A DNA stretch of 64,000 nucleotides from NCBI GenBank assembly GCA_016218155.1, contig JACREQ010000075.1:19633-83632 (forward strand), in the 5' to 3' direction. This DNA is from Bacteroidia bacterium. GTDB taxonomy: Bacteria > Bacteroidota > Bacteroidia > Bacteroidales > GWA2-32-17. This document shows, one piece after another, positions 1 through 7,978 of the stretch. A program made the position numbers and the translations under genes. Within the stretch, counting starts at the first letter, position 1; every line of letters begins with the position of its first letter. Under the pieces are notes generated by a model that was given only the letters and a program-made list of their open reading frames with translations, did no database searches and was not told where the DNA came from.

Positions 1-578
1 TCAAATCCTAATTCAATTGATAAATAAATCATCTGTTCCTTATTAAATCCCCATGAGTCGGCATCTTTAGCAGGCAAAAAATGATCCTTAGAATATATAT
101 CATACCACAAAAACAACCCATCATCTTCCAAATGATTATAAACATTTGAAAGCCCTTTAATTATTTGTTCCTTTGTTGTTAAATGCGAAAATAAATCAAA
201 AGAAGTAATTAAATTAAATTTTCTTTCATTTAAATTGAGAGTTGTTATATCAGCCAAAGTGTATTGAACATCTTTATTCCTTTTTTGTGCTTTATTAATT
301 CTATTTGAAGATAAATCAATTCCCATAATTTTATCTGGGAAGAAACCTATTGTTAAAAAATATTCAATCATCCCACCATCACCACAACCAATATCTAATA
401 ATTTTTTATTACTTAATTCACCATATTTAATTTTATATTCATTAAAAAAAACATTTAATCCACCAAACATTTTTTTTCTAACATATTTACCAATTGGATG
501 AATTGGAGAATAAATAGAATTATTATTGTCTATTTCAGTGTCAAATCTCTCGTTTATTACGTCTTGATAATTTTTCAT
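1..578 (-). CDS. Class I SAM-dependent methyltransferase (C-terminus cut by window edge)
   Basis: This reading frame starts at ATG 578-576 and stays open for 192 codons to the window edge, so the C-terminus is missing. Motif I of class I methyltransferases, LLDIGCGDGG, is at residues 60-69, and the acidic residue that would bind the SAM ribose follows in IMGIDLSS near residue 88. A later TSFDLFSHL stretch fits motif IV/post-motif structure. It is the last visible gene of the polysaccharide operon, 22 nt after the preceding glycosyltransferase. It probably methylates a sugar or glycan intermediate, but that substrate is inferred only from position; the fold assignment is secure. Confidence 0.85.
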   Translation of the reverse strand, partial: MKNYQDVINERFDTEIDNNNSIYSPIHPIGKYVRKKMFGGLNVFFNEYKIKYGELSNKKLLDIGCGDGGMIEYFLTIGFFPDKIMGIDLSSNRINKAQKRNKDVQYTLADITTLNLNERKFNLITSFDLFSHLTTKEQIIKGLSNVYNHLEDDGLFLWYDIYSKDHFLPAKDADSWGFNKEQMIYLSIELGF

Positions 579-600
579 ATTTTAAAAACCTCGCCTAAAC

Positions 601-1662
601 TTATTGCAATTCAGACATAACCACTTCGACAAACTTTAAAATTGAATCACAAAAAATTGCTCGTTTAGAAATAATAATTCTATTCTCATTAAATGCTTTC
701 AACTTATCAGGTATATGATTTATAAAATCTTCTTTTGTTGTAAAAATCACACCATTTTTTCCATTCACAACCCATTCACGGTTTGCCGGCAAATCAGATA
801 ATATTGGAATACATCCATATGCCATAGCTTCCAACAAAGAAACTGAAGTAGAATCTGATGTAGGTAAAGAAAAATAATAAGTAGATTTTTTATATATTTC
901 AATTTGTTGCGAAGCAGACAAAAATCCTTTAAATTCTATTCTATCGCTTAATCCAATATTTTTAGTAATCTCAATTAATTCATTACGCATTGAACCATCA
1001 TTTGCAATAATTAATTTAAGCTTTTCATTCTTAAATACCATTGTTGCAAAAGCATAAATAACATTATCTATATTATAATTTTCGGTCAATGCACGATTTG
1101 AAAAACACAAATTAATATCCTTTTCTTCAATTTTAACCTCTGGTAAATAATCCAATCCAAAGGGAAAAGTAATGCATTTAGTTTTAGAAAGCTTTTTTAT
1201 AACATCAGACATATATTCTGAATCTGAAGTTATTACATTTGCTTTATTTAAAGAATATTTTGTAATAAATTTATACAAAAAACTTCTGTTAGGTGTTACT
1301 AAAATATCTGTTCCCCATGCTGATTGAACTAATACATAATTAACTCCTAATAAACTTTTAATTATTGCTGCAATAAATCCATGACTGGTAATATAATGAG
1401 CATTCACTATTGCAGGATTTATTTGTTTTATGAGTCGTTTAAAAAGAAAAAGTTTTTTTAATAAAGCGACATTTCCTCCATCCGGATTTAACTTTAAGTT
1501 TAATGTTACAATATTAGTTTCTGGAATAATTTTTAAAATATCAGTATGAACACCAAGAGGTGAAAGAATAAACACATCGTAATGTTTTACCAATTCCTTA
1601 GCCCATTTAAGCATGTGAACACTTTCTGCATTTCCAAACAAAAGATATCTTGGCTTATTCAT
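601..1662 (-). CDS. Glycosyltransferase, GT-B fold (GT4-like)
   Basis: A 353-aa protein with two Rossmann-like halves. The C-terminal half carries the usual GT4 donor-site features: a KGFLSASQQIEIYKKS segment (about 235-250), then SVSLLEAMAYGCIPILSDLPA with the conserved Glu and a following small-residue loop. Such enzymes move a nucleotide-activated sugar to a growing glycan at the inner face of the cytoplasmic membrane. The ATG lies inside the end of the upstream glycosyltransferase (8-nt overlap), so the genes are translationally coupled. The sugar and linkage cannot be read from sequence. Confidence 0.85.
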   Translation of the reverse strand: MNKPRYLLFGNAESVHMLKWAKELVKHYDVFILSPLGVHTDILKIIPETNIVTLNLKLNPDGGNVALLKKLFLFKRLIKQINPAIVNAHYITSHGFIAAIIKSLLGVNYVLVQSAWGTDILVTPNRSFLYKFITKYSLNKANVITSDSEYMSDVIKKLSKTKCITFPFGLDYLPEVKIEEKDINLCFSNRALTENYNIDNVIYAFATMVFKNEKLKLIIANDGSMRNELIEITKNIGLSDRIEFKGFLSASQQIEIYKKSTYYFSLPTSDSTSVSLLEAMAYGCIPILSDLPANREWVVNGKNGVIFTTKEDFINHIPDKLKAFNENRIIISKRAIFCDSILKFVEVVMSELQ

Positions 1663-2884
1663 GAAACAAAGATAAAATAAGTTGATTTAACTTTTGTACC
1701 TGCTTGCTTCGATGATGTTCAAGTATTAATTCTTCATTAAACTTAAGGCTCTCATTATTTTTCCACAGTTTATATGCAGATAATATCGCATCGGAAATTT
1801 CTTTTTCGTTATCAAATGAAGCCACAAAACCTGCATTACAATCAAAAATTAATTTAGCAGCAACATCAGTTTTATCTATTGCTGCAATAATTGGTCGCAT
1901 AGCACCAAGATAATCAAATATCTTACCAGAAAATAGTCCCTTAAACCCATTCCCCGGCTGAATTAGAAGTAAAGCATCAGAAGATTTAAGCTTTGGAATT
2001 ATTTGCTCATATTCAACTCTTTCAAAACAATTAACTATTTCTTTCAGTGCTTTAGGAATTATTATTCCACCGCTTACGCCTAAGAAATTTACAACAGGTA
2101 TCTCAATTTGTTTAGTTTCAATTAAACTTATTAAAGCATTAAAGAAATGTGTTGGATTTCTATCTGCATAAAAAGTTCCCGCATAAGTAATTGTGAATTT
2201 ATCATTTACTTTATTAATGTTGCCGGGCAAAAAATCAAAGCCATTTCTGATTTCAGAAAAAACAATTTTGTTATTTGTTAATTTAATCTTAAGATCTTCT
2301 ATTATTGGCTCGGAGACTGTGGTTATTATATCGGCAGAATTTATTACTCTTTTTTCCAGATTATCATACCTATTTCTAATTTGTTCATTAACAAAAGGGT
2401 TTGTGGATAATGCATCACGTAAGTCGGCGATGAATTTAACCTTAGGAAATTCGGTTTTAATTTTAATTGCAACTTCAAGAGGTTCTTCTACAGGAAAACT
2501 TGCTATAATAATAGTTTCTGAATCGGGTTCAATAATATCTTTTAACTTTTTTAATGCTCCTTTTTGCCAGGATGAATATTCAGGAATATTCAATGAAATT
2601 ATTATTTTATTCCATAATGCCTTTAGCTTATGAACCAGATATGAACTATGTTTTTTAAAGGTTGCTAGTTTTAAAAACTGGCTATTCTTAACATAATACA
2701 CTTTAACATTATCTGGTAATTCAACATTTTCAGAGCCATCAGAATAAAGTGTAACAACTGACACATTATATTTTTCTTTATCCAGATATTTTGCAAAAGC
2801 AATCATTCTGTTACTTGCAACCGAAAGTATTGGCGGAAAGTAAACCGATAACAAAATAACATGAATTTTACTATCAGCTTTCAT
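1655..2884 (-). CDS. Glycosyltransferase, GT-B fold (GT4-like)
   Basis: A 409-aa protein. The N-terminus VILLSVYFPPILSVASNRM is the typical opening of GT4 enzymes of the WbuB/Cap type (donor/acceptor loop after the first strand). FIADLRDAL (about residue 155) and the late segment GLFSGKIFDYLGAMRPIIAAI match the donor-binding region, where Lys and an acidic residue contact the nucleotide sugar. Its ATG overlaps the stop codon of the upstream gene by one base (TAATG), and its 3' end overlaps the next gene by 8 nt, so it sits in the middle of a tightly packed operon. Cytoplasmic; donor and acceptor sugars unknown. Confidence 0.85.
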   Translation of the reverse strand: MKADSKIHVILLSVYFPPILSVASNRMIAFAKYLDKEKYNVSVVTLYSDGSENVELPDNVKVYYVKNSQFLKLATFKKHSSYLVHKLKALWNKIIISLNIPEYSSWQKGALKKLKDIIEPDSETIIIASFPVEEPLEVAIKIKTEFPKVKFIADLRDALSTNPFVNEQIRNRYDNLEKRVINSADIITTVSEPIIEDLKIKLTNNKIVFSEIRNGFDFLPGNINKVNDKFTITYAGTFYADRNPTHFFNALISLIETKQIEIPVVNFLGVSGGIIIPKALKEIVNCFERVEYEQIIPKLKSSDALLLIQPGNGFKGLFSGKIFDYLGAMRPIIAAIDKTDVAAKLIFDCNAGFVASFDNEKEISDAILSAYKLWKNNESLKFNEELILEHHRSKQVQKLNQLILSLFHE

Positions 2885-3777
2885 TACTTTGTTAATATTT
2901 TTGCAAGTTTATTAATGTTCCCTTGTGAAAACTCACGTATTACAAACTCTCTTCCCTTAATATTTAACTCTAATTTACCTGCTTTGAATTTTTCTAAAAG
3001 TTCAGTCAAACCAGACTTAATTTCTTCAATATTCTTAGCTAAAATAGAATTATCAATTGGATAATTATAAATAACATACCTACTATAAAGCAAAGATTCA
3101 AGCACAAAAAATGAAAGCCCGTCATGCTTTGGAAAACGAATTGAAACAACTGTATTTTCAAAAACCGGTTTCATATCTTTAATCCAACCAAGCAATTTTA
3201 TATTTGTTGGTAACTCAACAGAATATTCGCTTGATCCAGTAATATTAAAATTAATTTCAGGAAATACTTTTGCCAATTCAATGATTGATAATATTCCATA
3301 AAACTCCTGATTATCCTGAGGAATATAAGCAAGTACGTTAAATTCAGTCGGAAAAGAAACTGAATCAGGAGCTTTATCTACAGACAATAGCGGAAGATAT
3401 TTTGCATTTATTCCTATTTCTTTTAAATCGGTTACATACCATGGTGAATCGGTTAAATGAACAGGAAAATCAATAAATCTTTTTTCAGCAGTATTATTAT
3501 TTATAGCAACTCTGGCCAGCTCTAAATCAGAGCCTACCCAATGAAAAACCACACGTTTTTTAAACTTAATAGCTAAACTAAGAACAAAACTTTTACCTGT
3601 TGCTCCATTTATTGAATAAACTGTTTTAGCTGTTAAAATGTGCCAAAGAAAACGAAGTCTATCGTAATTACTGTAATAAGTATTCAGAAAAATATAATTA
3701 TTACCAGCATCTGCATTTTTTAGAAGAGCAGATATTTTTCTACCAAAATAAGGTAAGCCGGTAACAATGATTTTCAT
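2884..3777 (-). CDS. Glycosyltransferase-like protein of the polysaccharide cluster
   Basis: A 297-aa protein beginning MKIIVTGLPYFGRKIS, with an early small-residue loop. HWVGSDLELAR (about 80-90) resembles the N-domain of short GT-B transferases, and the C-terminal half has SIRFPKHDGLSFFVLESLLY, a diverged form of the GT4 donor-site helix with the conserved Glu. It is shorter than a typical GT4 enzyme (350-400 aa). It lies 5 nt after the acyltransferase gene and overlaps the next glycosyltransferase by one base. Glycosyl transfer is the best reading; the divergence leaves some doubt about activity. Confidence 0.7.
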   Translation of the reverse strand: MKIIVTGLPYFGRKISALLKNADAGNNYIFLNTYYSNYDRLRFLWHILTAKTVYSINGATGKSFVLSLAIKFKKRVVFHWVGSDLELARVAINNNTAEKRFIDFPVHLTDSPWYVTDLKEIGINAKYLPLLSVDKAPDSVSFPTEFNVLAYIPQDNQEFYGILSIIELAKVFPEINFNITGSSEYSVELPTNIKLLGWIKDMKPVFENTVVSIRFPKHDGLSFFVLESLLYSRYVIYNYPIDNSILAKNIEEIKSGLTELLEKFKAGKLELNIKGREFVIREFSQGNINKLAKILTK

Positions 3778-3782
3778 GAGGA

Positions 3783-4364
3783 CTAAATTCTATTTTTTAT
3801 AAATTTAGCAGGTGATCCAGCAACTAAAGTATATGGTTCAACATTAGATAAAACCATACTATTTGCACCAACTACAGCTCCATCACCTATTTTAACACCT
3901 GGCCCAATTACTACATTTGTATACAATATAACATTATCCCCAATAATTACATCTTCAAAAACATGTTTATTAATTTCGGGATATTTTGTTAATTCTTCAT
4001 ATTTTGTTCTTGAAGCAAATATTTTAACTCCAGGGCCACAATCAAAATTTTTACCTATAGTAATTTTAGAACCACATCCCCAGAAAATACAATTTGGAGA
4101 AATAACTGAATTATCACCAATTTCAATTCCACCTTTAAAATCGCACCAATCAACACCTCCACAATGAAGCATTACTCTATCTTGAAAAGAAACATTTTTT
4201 CCTAAAACTAAATTTGTGCGGTTTATAATTTCAACACCTCTTCCAAAAGTTACATACTGAAATTTTTTATAAATATATTTAAGATTTCTATAAGAGTTAT
4301 AATGCATTAGTAACCTTTGCATGAAGAAACTCTTTTTTAGTATTTTAACTATGAAACTTTTCAT
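3783..4364 (-). CDS. Hexapeptide-repeat (left-handed beta helix) acyltransferase
   Basis: A 193-aa protein. From about residue 55 it is made of imperfect hexapeptide turns (IGDNSVI, ITIGKNF, VIIGDNVILY, VVIGPGVKIGDGAVVGANS) and ends with the usual cap YTLVAGSPAKFIKN. This is the family of galactoside, maltose and serine O-acetyltransferases and WbbJ-like O-antigen acetyltransferases, which work as trimers with acetyl-CoA in the cytoplasm. In this operon it most likely acylates a sugar of the surface polysaccharide. The catalytic His cannot be assigned with certainty without an alignment. Confidence 0.85.
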   Translation of the reverse strand: MKSFIVKILKKSFFMQRLLMHYNSYRNLKYIYKKFQYVTFGRGVEIINRTNLVLGKNVSFQDRVMLHCGGVDWCDFKGGIEIGDNSVISPNCIFWGCGSKITIGKNFDCGPGVKIFASRTKYEELTKYPEINKHVFEDVIIGDNVILYTNVVIGPGVKIGDGAVVGANSMVLSNVEPYTLVAGSPAKFIKNRI

Positions 4365-4399
4365 CTATTCTTAACAAAGTTGCAAATTACAATTAATAT

Positions 4400-5314
4400 T
4401 TAAATTCCTTTTAATTTTGAAATATTGTGTTGTATTTTTTTTAAAGCTTTAAATGTTTTTGTCTGGTAAACAAGTGTTTGATATGTCAACTCCTTAACAT
4501 TCCATGAAAGCTTAAAATCCTTTACTCCGTCAAGATTATCACAAGCACCCATATTTACACATGATAATCCTTGATTATGTGCATGTTCAATTACAGCATA
4601 CTGAACAGCAATAGCAGGATATAATTTTTTAAATTCATCATTTATTATTGTTGCTGCTAACCAATCAAACACAGTATTTTCGCCATAAAAACATATCATA
4701 CCTGAAAGCATTTTCCCTTCATATTCTGCTACCCAAAGCTTAATATTATCAACCTTATGCAAACTTTCAATTAACTCAAATGAATATGCAGGAGTCGACT
4801 CACCCCACCTTGCTAAAGTATCTTTATATAATTCAATATATTTCTCGAAATATATTTTTTCATTTGTTTGAAAAATATTTAAAGCATTCTTCTTAATTAT
4901 TCTTTTAATATGCTTTTGACGTGTATCGCTAAAACTTTTAACAATATCTACTAATGGCTTATCTAATTCTAAAATATAACAATGGTTATTATTAAATTTA
5001 AATAATTTGGAATCAAAATATTCAGAAAAAGATTTCTTACTAAATGGCGAATTATTTATTATTATATAATCATAATTTGTTAATTCAGACTCAATTACTT
5101 TAATAAAATTATTAAAAGAATCTGTAGACAATTCAGGAATGTACAATCCAAAAGGAAGTATATAAAGTTGTGAGAATATTTTATATTTTGTTACAATACC
5201 ATATATTTTAATTTCATCAACTATCCAACCAATAATTTCAGCATTATTATATTCTTTCGCAATAAGCGAAATAAAATCAGGTGTATGAAAAAGTGTATTA
5301 TTCTTCTTTTTCAT
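4400..5314 (-). CDS. FemAB/GNAT-fold aminoacyl- or acyltransferase
   Basis: A 304-aa protein with the layout of the FemAB/Acetyltransf_6 superfamily: an N-terminal half-GNAT, a basic segment DTRQKHIKRIIKKN (about 150-165), then a second GNAT-like half with LWVAEYEGKMLSGMICFYG and LYPAIAVQYAVIEHA. The ending NMGACDNLDGVKDFKLSW is typical of the polysaccharide-cluster branch (GVxxFKxxFG). Relatives add amino acids to peptidoglycan or acyl groups to sugars. The gene overlaps the upstream flippase gene by 17 nt, which ties it to glycan assembly. The donor (aminoacyl-tRNA or acyl-CoA) is not evident. Confidence 0.75.
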   Translation of the reverse strand: MKKKNNTLFHTPDFISLIAKEYNNAEIIGWIVDEIKIYGIVTKYKIFSQLYILPFGLYIPELSTDSFNNFIKVIESELTNYDYIIINNSPFSKKSFSEYFDSKLFKFNNNHCYILELDKPLVDIVKSFSDTRQKHIKRIIKKNALNIFQTNEKIYFEKYIELYKDTLARWGESTPAYSFELIESLHKVDNIKLWVAEYEGKMLSGMICFYGENTVFDWLAATIINDEFKKLYPAIAVQYAVIEHAHNQGLSCVNMGACDNLDGVKDFKLSWNVKELTYQTLVYQTKTFKALKKIQHNISKLKGI

Positions 5315-6593
5315 TTTTTTCTGCTTTATTTATAATTGAGAATAACCAAACAAAACTTACTGAAGTATTCAAAAAACAAAGAATTCCCATTAATATAAAT
5401 GCCAAGGCAAAACTATTAAAATACCAACCAATAATAATAGAAACAACTTGCAAAATAATATCACTAATTGAAAACAACATTGGTACAAACAATTTGTTAT
5501 ATATCAATGGAAGTGCAGAAGCAGAAGAAGCAACAAAGTTTATAAATATCCATGGTAAAAGATATTTTGCAATTTCACCTGCCTGCCTGTATTCTTCAGA
5601 AAACACAAATGCAAATAAGCCTGGTGCTATAAAAAACAATATTAAGAATATAGGAAAACCAACAAAAGCAGAAGTCTTATAAATACTAATTAACAGAGGC
5701 TTTAATGGTTTATTTTCATGATTTAATTGTGTGGCTTTTTGAAAAAACACTTGCGAAATTGACGAACTTATTATACTTGTAGGAATGCTTAAAACCCTGT
5801 ATGCAAAAGAATAACTACCAAGTACTGATTGGCTAAATAAATCTTTTATTAAAAACACAATTCCACTATCCTTAAATGCACCGATTAAAGTATGGGGAGT
5901 ATTTATTATTGGAAATTTTTTATTTGTTTTTGCAACAGTTTTAATATCTGTTTTACTCACCTGCTTTATATAATATCCAAGGCTTTTAAATGGTTTATAC
6001 ATTAAAAACAAAATGTTTATTACCATTGAACCAACATAAGCAATGATTAAGCCAGCACCACCCCCATTCATTAAAAAACCTAAAACTAAACCAATAGAAA
6101 TATTTCCTGTTGAATTTCCTATTCTTGCTAAAGCATTTTGCTTAAATGTTTTAAGTCGAAACGACCAAAAGTTAAATATTTGAATTCCACCCATTAATAA
6201 AATTGATAATGGAATTAAATAAAAAATATTTTCTGACAAATTATTAATTATTGAACCTTTAGTAATTATAAAAAACAACACAACAGCTATCAAACTTAGT
6301 ATAACAAAGAATATATTCACTAGAAGTGATAATGCTATAATATTTGTCGAATCACTTTCCTTTTTTGGAAGCATAATAGCCATTTCATATCGCAAACAAC
6401 TTACACTTCCTACAATATTGGTAATAGCCATAAATGTAGCAAGTAATCCAAAATCTGCAGGAGAATATATTCTTGTAAGTAATGGAGATAAAAGAAAGTT
6501 AATGGCTTGAGCTATAGTAGTACCGCTCATTAATGTCAGAGTATTTTTAATAAACTCTGACTTAACAGGATTAAAATATTTGCTAAAACTCAT
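5298..6593 (-). CDS. Polysaccharide (O-antigen/teichoic acid) flippase, Wzx/MATE-like
   Basis: A 431-aa integral membrane protein with about a dozen hydrophobic segments spread over its whole length. The start (IKNTLTLMSGTTIAQAINFLLSPLLTRIYSP) is the characteristic TM1 of Wzx/RfbX-type lipid-linked oligosaccharide flippases, followed by ADFGLLATFMAI. These proteins turn undecaprenyl-linked repeat units from the inner to the outer face of the cytoplasmic membrane. It is the first gene of the visible operon, and the FemAB-like gene overlaps its end. No Wzy polymerase is visible in the window. Confidence 0.9.
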   Translation of the reverse strand: MSFSKYFNPVKSEFIKNTLTLMSGTTIAQAINFLLSPLLTRIYSPADFGLLATFMAITNIVGSVSCLRYEMAIMLPKKESDSTNIIALSLLVNIFFVILSLIAVVLFFIITKGSIINNLSENIFYLIPLSILLMGGIQIFNFWSFRLKTFKQNALARIGNSTGNISIGLVLGFLMNGGGAGLIIAYVGSMVINILFLMYKPFKSLGYYIKQVSKTDIKTVAKTNKKFPIINTPHTLIGAFKDSGIVFLIKDLFSQSVLGSYSFAYRVLSIPTSIISSSISQVFFQKATQLNHENKPLKPLLISIYKTSAFVGFPIFLILFFIAPGLFAFVFSEEYRQAGEIAKYLLPWIFINFVASSASALPLIYNKLFVPMLFSISDIILQVVSIIIGWYFNSFALAFILMGILCFLNTSVSFVWLFSIINKAEKNEKEE

Positions 6594-6671
6594 TATTAAA
6601 AAAAGTTAGCAAATTTAGCTTTATTTTTTAATCAACGAATTATTTACTCTTATATAAATACTAGAAATAAA

Positions 6672-7244
6672 TTACTTAAATCTAAAACAATTAACTAAAT
6701 GATCATTAACAACACCAATAGCCTGTAAATGCGCATATATAGTTGTTGAACCAACAAATTTAAATCCACGCTTTTTCATATCTGCACTAACTTTATCAGA
6801 TAATTCTGTTTTTGCAGGAATTTCTGACATTGATTTCAACTTATTTTTTATTGGCATATTATTAACAAAATTCCAAATATATTTATCAAATGTTCCAAAT
6901 TCTTTTTGTACAGCTATAAATGCCTTTGCATTTGCAATAGCAGATTCAATTTTAAGTCTGTATCTAATTATTCCGGCATCTTGCAGCAATGACTCTATCT
7001 TATTTTCATTGTACTTACTTACCTTTATAACATCAAACCCATCAAAAGCATTTCGAAAATTCTCTCGTTTCTTTAAAATAGTATGCCAGCTAAGCCCGGC
7101 CTGAAAAGTTTCAAGAATTAAAAATTCAAAATGTTTTTTATCATCATGTACAGGATTTCCCCATTCCTCATCGTGATACTTTATATAAAGTTCATCTTTT
7201 AAACACCAGGGACAACGGATGATATTTTCTTTATTATTTATCAT
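6672..7244 (-). CDS. tag: DNA-3-methyladenine glycosylase I
   Basis: A 190-aa protein that matches Tag over its whole length. It shows RCPWC near the N-terminus, YHDEEWGNPVHDD, ETFQAGLSWHTILKKRENFRN, QDAGIIRYRLKI, KRGFKFVGSTT and the closing VNDHLVNCF. The Cys/His pairs at the two ends (RC..., YHDEEWG, NDH..NC) correspond to the Zn-binding residues of E. coli Tag, and Glu of LETFQAG sits at the active-site position. It removes 3-methyladenine from alkylated DNA in base excision repair. The start lies 11 nt from a GGCTAAAGCC palindrome of the neighbouring transposase element, so its leader, and perhaps its promoter, is element DNA. Confidence 0.97.
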   Translation of the reverse strand: MINNKENIIRCPWCLKDELYIKYHDEEWGNPVHDDKKHFEFLILETFQAGLSWHTILKKRENFRNAFDGFDVIKVSKYNENKIESLLQDAGIIRYRLKIESAIANAKAFIAVQKEFGTFDKYIWNFVNNMPIKNKLKSMSEIPAKTELSDKVSADMKKRGFKFVGSTTIYAHLQAIGVVNDHLVNCFRFK

Positions 7245-7254
7245 AATTTATTTC

Positions 7255-7381
7255 GGCTAAAGCCAGATTTATATTTTTCATTTGCCACGACCTAAAGGTC
7301 ATTGCAAATTTATCATTCCATTATTTTGCCCCGACCTTCAGGTCGGGGATTAAAAAAAATAAAAGCTAATTGGCTTTAGCC
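7255..7381. repeat. Palindrome cluster 3' of the transposase gene
   Basis: Four palindromes lie in 127 nt: GGCTAAAGCC (7255-7264), an ATTTGC..GACCTAAAGGTC..GCAAAT nested hairpin (about 7280-7308), CCCCGACCT-TC-AGGTCGGGG (7329-7348) and GGCTTTAGCC (7372-7381). The first and last form an inverted pair around the block. The third could also act as a transcription terminator, although it has A-rich rather than T-rich sequence after it on the plus strand. Confidence 0.85.
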
Positions 7382-7813
7382 AAAATTGCTTTTGCTTAAT
7401 CCATTTATTTCCAAAAACTCATCATATTCTTCAGAAAATGTTTTCTTTTTATGATGTTCTTCTTGATTCAAAATATATTTCCTAACAATATCAATAGCTG
7501 ATTCGCTTACAGATAAAGCAATATATTCATCTTGCCATTCAAATTTCTGCTTAATTATTTTTTGCTTATTTACCCAAAATGAAGATTCTCCCTTTATTAG
7601 CATAGCAATTTTTGCAATAGTTTGCTCAGTACCTAATGAAATAAGCATGTGAATATGGTTATCAACACAATTTATAGTATCGATAAAAATTTCTTTGACT
7701 TTACTATTTTCCTTTATATGTGATAAAAGTAATGGCTTTAATTCTTTTGAAATTATCGGCATTCTGTACTTTGTTGCCCAAATAAAATGTATCATTACTT
7801 TAGTGTATGGCAT
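7376..7813 (-). CDS. Y1 HUH transposase, IS200/RAYT-like (TnpA_REP family)
   Basis: A 145-aa protein of normal length for the family. The HUH metal-binding motif is HIH at residues 53-55 in VDNHIHMLISL. The catalytic tyrosine is Y113 in VRKYILNQEEHHKKKTF, a block typical of the family, followed by EEYDEFL. These enzymes cut and join single-stranded DNA at palindromes. All key residues are present and the frame is intact, so it may be active. The stop codon TAA (7378-7376) lies inside the GGCTAAAGCC palindrome at 7372-7381. The ATG is 9 nt from the next copy. No TnpB-like accessory gene is present. Confidence 0.92.
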   Translation of the reverse strand: MPYTKVMIHFIWATKYRMPIISKELKPLLLSHIKENSKVKEIFIDTINCVDNHIHMLISLGTEQTIAKIAMLIKGESSFWVNKQKIIKQKFEWQDEYIALSVSESAIDIVRKYILNQEEHHKKKTFSEEYDEFLEINGLSKSNFG

Positions 7814-7822
7814 AACTTCTTT

Positions 7823-7922
7823 TGGCTAAAGCCGGATTTATTTTTTTATTTGCCACGACCTGAAGGTCATGGCAAATAAATATTATTTTTTATTATTAAA
7901 CTACTACATGACCTAAAGGTCA
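7823..7922. repeat. Palindrome cluster 5' of the transposase gene
   Basis: GGCTAAAGCC (7823-7832), the hairpin GCCACGACC-TGAA-GGTCATGGC (7852-7873, one mismatch) and TGACCTAAAGGTCA (7909-7922) lie upstream of the transposase start. They mirror the motifs on the other side of the gene, so the gene and palindromes look like one unit. Confidence 0.85.
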
Positions 7923-7978
7923 ATTTATTAACATTTTTGCCTTTCCAAATCTTTTAATTGCAAAGACAATTTATAACA

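Larger units (their letters stand above)
7245..7930 (-). mobile_element. Single-gene Y1-transposase element with REP-like palindromes (IS200/RAYT-like)
   Basis: The transposase gene 7376-7813 is bracketed by short palindromes. These are GGCTAAAGCC at 7255-7264 and 7823-7832 and its complement at 7372-7381; GACC-TAAA-GGTC at 7289-7300 and 7911-7921; a strong hairpin at 7329-7348 with 9-bp arms and a 2-nt loop; and a GCCA...TGGC hairpin at 7852-7873. REP-associated tyrosine transposases recognise this kind of palindrome. The outer limits are approximate because no target duplication is expected for HUH elements and I cannot compare copies. Confidence 0.65.

Noticed and set aside
2193..2633. Open frame of 146 codons on the plus strand
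   Set aside because: Antisense shadow of the glycosyltransferase at 1655-2884, with no family resemblance and low-complexity hydrophobic composition. Other antisense frames (for example 5281-5682, 10400-10771, 41167-41517) were left out for the same reason.
7329..7348. Strong hairpin considered as a terminator of the transposase gene
   Set aside because: It fits the palindrome family of the element and is not followed by a clear T run on the minus strand, so it was described as a repeat.
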